Positions 44,355-48,281 of a stretch of DNA of 48,281 bases are shown here, piece after piece. This stretch comes from JAEUNJ01 sp052035955 (GTDB taxonomy: Bacteria; Pseudomonadota; Gammaproteobacteria; Burkholderiales; Rhodocyclaceae). Location of the stretch: NCBI GenBank assembly GCA_052035955.1, contig JBPOHD010000012.1:1-48281 (forward strand). The letters are read 5' to 3'. Positions within the stretch are counted from its first letter, which is position 1. The number at the start of each line of letters is the position of its first letter. The position numbers were made by a program, and so were the translations under genes. The notes beneath the pieces were generated by a model. The model did not search any database. It saw only the letters and a program-made list of their open reading frames with translations, and was not told the DNA's origin.

Positions 44355-47300
44355 ATGACCATTCGCGTCGCCCTGAACCACCGTACCGCCTACGCCTTCG
44401 ACCGGCCGGTCAAGATCTGGCCCCACGAAGTCCGCCTGCGCCCGGCCGCCCATTGCCGGACGCCGGTCTCCGGCTTCTCCCTGCGGGTGCTTCCGGAAGG
44501 CCATTTCATCAACTGGCAGCAGGACGTCTTCGGCAACTGGATCGCCCGCCTCGTCTTCCCGGAACCGGCCGACCACCTGGAAATCCAGGTCGATCTGGTG
44601 GCCGAGATGACGGTCATCAATCCCTTCGACTTCTTCGTCGAGGAGGATGCCACCCACTTTCCCTTCGCCTATCCGGAAGTCCTGGCCCGGGAACTGCAGC
44701 CCTTCCAGGGTGCCGAGGCATGGGGCCCCCTGTTCTCGGCCTGGGTGGAAAGGGCGCGGCGGGAAGTGCTGAAGCCCGGCATCCGCACGGTCGATGTCCT
44801 GGTCGAGCTCAACAGCCGCCTCAAGCACGACGTCGGCTATGTCGTTCGCATGGAGCCCGGCGTGCAGACGCCCGAGGAGACCCTGGCCCTGGGCCGGGGG
44901 TCCTGCCGCGATTCGGCCTGGCTGCTGGTGCACATCCTGCGCCACCTGGGCCTTGCCGCCCGCTTCGCCTCCGGCTACCTGATCCAGCTCACGGCGGACG
45001 TGAAATCGCTGGATGGCCCTTCCGGCCCGGAAAAGGACTTCACCGACCTGCACGCATGGACGGAGGCCTACGTCCCCGGGGCCGGCTGGATAGGGCTCGA
45101 TCCCACTTCCGGGCTGCTGGCCGGCGAGGGCCACCTGCCCCTGTCCTGCACGGCCTCCCCGGCGACCGCGGCGCCCGTCACCGGCGCGACGGGCGTCTGC
45201 GAGGCCCACCTCGATTTCTCCATGTCGGTGACGCGGATCCACGAGGATCCGCGCGTCACCAAGCCCTACACGGCGGAGCAATGGGCGGCCATCGAGCGCC
45301 TGGGCCACGCCGTGGACAAGCAGTTGAAGAAGGACGACGTGCGCCTGACCATGGGGGGCGAGCCGACCTTCGTCTCCATCGACGACATGGACGGCCCCGA
45401 ATGGAACTACACGGCCCTGTCGCCGAAGAAGCGGGAGCTGGCCGGCATCCTGCTGCGTCGCCTGCAGGACCGCTTCGCCTCCGGCGCCGTGCTGCAGTTC
45501 GGGCAGGGCAAGTGGTACCCCGGCGAGCCGCTGCCGCGCTGGGCCCTGGCCTGCCACTGGCGGACCGACGGCAAGCCCCTCTGGCGCAACCCGGGCCTCA
45601 TCGACCACGGGGAACCGGCCGGCGCACGCGCCACGGAGGACGCCCGGCGCTACGTGCAGGCCCTGGCGGCCCGGCTGGCCCTGTCGCCCCGCTACGCCAT
45701 CCCCGCCTTCGAGGACGTGGCCCACGCCGTCGCCCAGGAAGCGCGCTGGCCCGAGAACTTCGATCCCCTGCAGGTCGATCTCCATGATCCCGACGAACGG
45801 CTGCGCGTCGCCCGCCTGATCGAGGGCGGGCTCGGCGAACCGAAGGGTTTCGTCCTGCCCCTGAAGCCCCTGCCGCGCAGGTCCGCCAGGCGCGGTCCCG
45901 GGGCCTCCGGGGGCTGGCGCTCCTCGCCCTGGCCCCTGCGCCGGGAACACCTCTACCTGATCCCGGGCGACTCGCCCCTCGGCCTGCGCCTGCCCCTGGC
46001 CTCCCTTCCCTGGGTGGCGCCGGAGGACATGGAAACGGAATACGAGCGGGATCCCTTCGAGGAAAGGGGCGAGCTTCCCGAACCCGGCTCCGGCGCGGGC
46101 CGCAAGGGCCGCAAGGCGTCCCCGAAGCCGGCCGGCGAGTACGACCCGCGGGAGATCATCCACACCGCGCTGGCCGTGGAGGCGCGCGGCGGCGTGCTGC
46201 ACGTCTTCCTCCCCCCGGTCAGCCTGCTCGAGGACTGGGTGGACCTCATCCATGCCGTCGAGGACACGGCGGCCGAACTGGTGATGCCGGTGCGCCTGGA
46301 GGGCTATCCGCCGCCCCAGGACCCCCGCCTGCGCGACTTCAAGATCACCCCCGATCCGGGTGTCATCGAGGTGAACATCCATCCGGCCCGGACCTGGGCC
46401 GAACTGGTGGAGAACATCGGCGTCCTCTACGAGGAGGCCCGGCTGTCGCGGCTGGGCACCGAGAAGTTCATGCTCGACGGCCGGCATACCGGCACCGGCG
46501 GCGGCAACCACGTGACCCTCGGTGCCGCGGCGCCGGCCGACTCGCCCCTGCTGCGCCGGCCCGACGTGCTGATGAGCCTGGTCACCTACTGGCAGAACCA
46601 CCCGGCCCTCTCCTACCTGTTCTCCGGCCTTTTCATCGGTCCCACGAGCCAGGCGCCGCGGGTGGACGAGGCGCGGCACGAGAGTCTCTACGAGCTCGAG
46701 ATCGCCTTCCAGCAGATGGCGGAGCGCATGAAGCCGGGCGAGGAGACCCTGCAGCCCTGGCTGGTGGACCGGCTGCTGCGCAACCTGCTGGTGGACCTTT
46801 CCGGCAACACCCACCGGGCGGAGTTCTGCATCGACAAGCTCTATTCCCCCGACGGTGCCGCCGGCCGCCTGGGGCTGCTCGAGTTTCGCGGCTTCGAGAT
46901 GCCGCCCCATGCCCAGATGAGCCTGGTGCAGATGCTGCTGTTGCGGGCCCTGGTGGCGCGCTTCTGGCGCGATCCCTACCATGGGAGCCTGATCCGCTGG
47001 GGCACCGAGCTCCACGACAGCTTCATGCTGCCGCACTACGTCGCCCAGGACATGAAGGACGTGGTGGCCGACCTCCGGCGCGCCGGCTATGCCTTCGAGC
47101 TCGAGTGGTTCGCACCGTTCTTCGAGTTCCGCTTCCCGCGCTTCGGCACCGTGGCCTACCAGGGCGTCGAGATCGAATTGCGCCAGGCCATCGAGCCCTG
47201 GCACGTGCTCGGCGAGGAAGTCTCCGGTACCGGGACCGCCCGCTACGTCGATTCCTCCGTCGAACGGCTGCAGGTCAAGGTTCGCCACATGATGGACGGC

Positions 47301-47735
47301 CGCCACGTGCTGGCCTGCAACGGCCGGCCGCTGCCCCTGACTGCCACGGGCGTGCGCGGCGAGTACGTGGCCGGCGTGCGCTACCGGGCCTGGAGCCCGC
47401 CTTCCGCCCTGCATCCCACCATCGGCGTGCATTCGCCGCTGGTCTTCGACCTGGTCGATACCTGGAGCGGGCGTTCCATCGGCGGCTGCACCTACCACGT
47501 GGTGCATCCGGGCGGACGCAACTACGACACCTTCCCGGTCAATGCCAACGAGGCCGAGGCGCGCCGGTATGCGCGTTTCTGGAACCACGGCCATACCCCG
47601 GGCCCGCTGCCCCTGCGCCGCGAGGGGCGCAATCCGGATTACCCGCGCACGCTGGACCTGCGTCGGGCGCCGGAGGCCTGGCTGGAGGGGGATCTGGTGG
47701 CCTCGGAGCAGCAGCAGGCGCAGCAGCAGCAGTAG
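44355..47735 (+). CDS. Transglutaminase-like protein fused to DUF2126
   Basis: 1126 residues. N-terminal beta region (1-110), then a transglutaminase-like cysteine domain with Cys184 (R-G-S-C-R-D-S-A-W), His233 (D-L-H-A-W-T-E) and Asp249 (G-L-D-P-T). From about 300 to the end lies DUF2126 (M-G-G-E-P-T-F-V-S-I-D-D; then H-T-G-T-G-G-G-N-H-V). It ends in a Gln-rich tail (EQQQAQQQQ) encoded by CAG repeats. The full-length fused form is usual in proteobacterial Anbu clusters. It could cut or join amide bonds of the product made by the ATP-grasp partner. Confidence 0.92.
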   Translation: MTIRVALNHRTAYAFDRPVKIWPHEVRLRPAAHCRTPVSGFSLRVLPEGHFINWQQDVFGNWIARLVFPEPADHLEIQVDLVAEMTVINPFDFFVEEDATHFPFAYPEVLARELQPFQGAEAWGPLFSAWVERARREVLKPGIRTVDVLVELNSRLKHDVGYVVRMEPGVQTPEETLALGRGSCRDSAWLLVHILRHLGLAARFASGYLIQLTADVKSLDGPSGPEKDFTDLHAWTEAYVPGAGWIGLDPTSGLLAGEGHLPLSCTASPATAAPVTGATGVCEAHLDFSMSVTRIHEDPRVTKPYTAEQWAAIERLGHAVDKQLKKDDVRLTMGGEPTFVSIDDMDGPEWNYTALSPKKRELAGILLRRLQDRFASGAVLQFGQGKWYPGEPLPRWALACHWRTDGKPLWRNPGLIDHGEPAGARATEDARRYVQALAARLALSPRYAIPAFEDVAHAVAQEARWPENFDPLQVDLHDPDERLRVARLIEGGLGEPKGFVLPLKPLPRRSARRGPGASGGWRSSPWPLRREHLYLIPGDSPLGLRLPLASLPWVAPEDMETEYERDPFEERGELPEPGSGAGRKGRKASPKPAGEYDPREIIHTALAVEARGGVLHVFLPPVSLLEDWVDLIHAVEDTAAELVMPVRLEGYPPPQDPRLRDFKITPDPGVIEVNIHPARTWAELVENIGVLYEEARLSRLGTEKFMLDGRHTGTGGGNHVTLGAAAPADSPLLRRPDVLMSLVTYWQNHPALSYLFSGLFIGPTSQAPRVDEARHESLYELEIAFQQMAERMKPGEETLQPWLVDRLLRNLLVDLSGNTHRAEFCIDKLYSPDGAAGRLGLLEFRGFEMPPHAQMSLVQMLLLRALVARFWRDPYHGSLIRWGTELHDSFMLPHYVAQDMKDVVADLRRAGYAFELEWFAPFFEFRFPRFGTVAYQGVEIELRQAIEPWHVLGEEVSGTGTARYVDSSVERLQVKVRHMMDGRHVLACNGRPLPLTATGVRGEYVAGVRYRAWSPPSALHPTIGVHSPLVFDLVDTWSGRSIGGCTYHVVHPGGRNYDTFPVNANEAEARRYARFWNHGHTPGPLPLRREGRNPDYPRTLDLRRAPEAWLEGDLVASEQQQAQQQQ

Positions 47736-48030
47736 ATTTTGCCGGCGCGCAGCGCCGCTGTTTGCGCCCTGCCCTTCAAGGGGAGGGATGGGGTGGGGAT
47801 GGGTCTTCTTCCCGCCCCGACCCACGTCTTCGGGACCACCCTGCCATCCTGAACCCTGCCGGGTCTCGCCCCGGCGGGCGACCCCCTGTCACGCGGCAAA
47901 GAAGGGGGGAAGAAAACCCGCCCCTTTGCGGCGGCCATTCGGGCTGCTCTCGCTCCGGACCGCCGGCCCGGCCGGCCGCTTAACTCGCCTTCGGCTAGGA
48001 CAACGCGGCCGGAATTCCCGGGCCGGACGC
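47736..48030. other. Non-coding G/C-rich stretch after the Anbu cluster
   Basis: No gene. It contains several near-palindromes: GGCGC-GCA-GCGCC just after the stop, and TCGCCC-CGGC-GGGCGA around 47866-47881. A G-run (GGGGAGGGATGGGGTGGGGATGGG region) and a mixed purine stretch (AAAGAAGGGGGGAAGAAAA) are also present. This kind of sequence recurs between genes in many GC-rich proteobacteria, so it may be a dispersed repeat; one copy alone cannot show this. Confidence 0.35.
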
Positions 48031-48171
48031 GGGGTATCGGTCCGCGAAGCGTGGAACACCAGCAAGTCGGCTCACGGTCCATGGTGGCTGTGAAAGACAC
48101 CGGCATTGGCCGTTGCGCTACCATTGCGCTACTTCGAAACCTTGGGACTGCCCAGCCTTACGCTACGGTAG
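48031..48171 (+). pseudogene. C-terminal remnant of a group II intron maturase
   Basis: The frame reads G-V-S-V-R-E-A-W-N-T-S-K-S-A-H-G-P-W-W-L, then a TGA (48091-48093), then K-T-P-A-L-A-V-A-L-P-L-R-Y-F-E-T-L-G-L-P-S-L and a TAG at 48169-48171. This matches the end of the RT/maturase of bacterial group II introns, where S-A-H-G-P-W-R-L-S-x-T-P-A-L is expected. The TGA takes the place of a serine and W replaces R. The reverse-transcriptase part is absent from the window. Confidence 0.7.
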
Positions 48172-48185
48172 GAATTCAATTCATC

Positions 48186-48260
48186 GAACCGCCGGATACG
48201 TGACCCGTACGTCCGGTGGTGTGGGAGGGAGGGGCCGCGATGCTTCTTCCTATCCCGATT
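48186..48260 (+). mobile_element. 3' end of a group IIC intron (domains V and VI)
   Basis: GAACCGCCGG...CCGGTGGTGTGGGAGG is the domain V hairpin (48186-48220), with CGC in place of the AGC triad as in class C introns. A domain VI-like stem follows and the intron appears to end at CCTATCCCGAT near 48258-48260. Only the 3' end is present; the 5' part and most of the maturase are missing, so it is a truncated copy. Any exon downstream is cut by the window edge. Confidence 0.72.
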
Positions 48261-48281
48261 AGACCGCATGAGCATCGAGAG

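Noticed and set aside
44214..47825. 1203-codon minus-strand open frame
   Set aside because: Antisense of the transglutaminase-DUF2126 gene; rich in Gly/His/Gln in the way typical of shadow frames.

Overview
The window is a dense, high-GC stretch of chromosome from a Gram-negative proteobacterium. Gene order points to a betaproteobacterium, most likely Rhodocyclales (Azoarcus/Dechloromonas-like). The main clues are the runs exbB-exbD-lpxK-trm112-kdsB-adk-pfp-hppA, murJ facing away from rpsT, xseA-sodB, argD-argF-(cyt c)-argG, and DUF3579/DUF2788 proteins. The taxonomic call is inferred from synteny and protein style, not from a search.

Layout. 1-1350: tail of an oxidoreductase subunit, a TorD-type molybdoenzyme chaperone and a secreted DUF192 protein. 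1583-9288: a cyanophycin locus. cphA and a shorter paralogue (cphA', without the C-terminal Mur-ligase domain) lie on the minus strand, divergent from an ABC exporter with an extra N-terminal zinc-ribbon region and a DUF1854 protein. 9762-13512: a TsdA-type dihaem thiosulfate dehydrogenase/tetrathionate reductase facing a TtrS/TtrR-like two-component system, plus a possible small ORF upstream of ttrS. 13844-15828: sodB and xseA. 15829-16141: a divergent intergenic region with a tight DnaA-box cluster. 16142-19514: a Sel1-repeat protein and a J-domain coiled-coil protein that converge and overlap. 19659-23467: ExbB/ExbD, then lipid A/KDO genes (lpxK, trm112, kdsB) and adk. 23496-26961: a pyrophosphate-dependent phosphofructokinase and a K+-independent H+-pumping pyrophosphatase.

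27104-31047: a small secreted protein, murJ, rpsT, a DUF3579 protein, a 73-residue protein and an orphan ParA ATPase. 31092-34943: arginine genes argD-argF-[cytochrome c]-argG, with a terminator-like hairpin in the argD leader. 34995-40866: DUF2788, ppnP, yajQ, a class I glutamine amidotransferase, a retropepsin-like protease, a CoA-type Nudix hydrolase, an unknown protein, a CobD/CbiB-like membrane protein and a BktB-type thiolase, closed by a strong terminator. 41016-47735: the Anbu system, i.e. circularly permuted ATP-grasp, alpha-E protein, Anbu proteasome-like peptidase and a transglutaminase-DUF2126 giant, behind a good sigma-54 promoter match. 47736-48281: a non-coding G/C-rich stretch and the 3' remnant of a group IIC intron whose maturase end carries an in-frame stop.

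The most interesting material is the Anbu cluster with its sigma-54 promoter, the cyanophycin cluster with its uncharacterised exporter pair and truncated CphA', the DnaA-box cluster, and the argD leader hairpin. No tRNA, rRNA, CRISPR array, prophage or complete insertion sequence was recognised.
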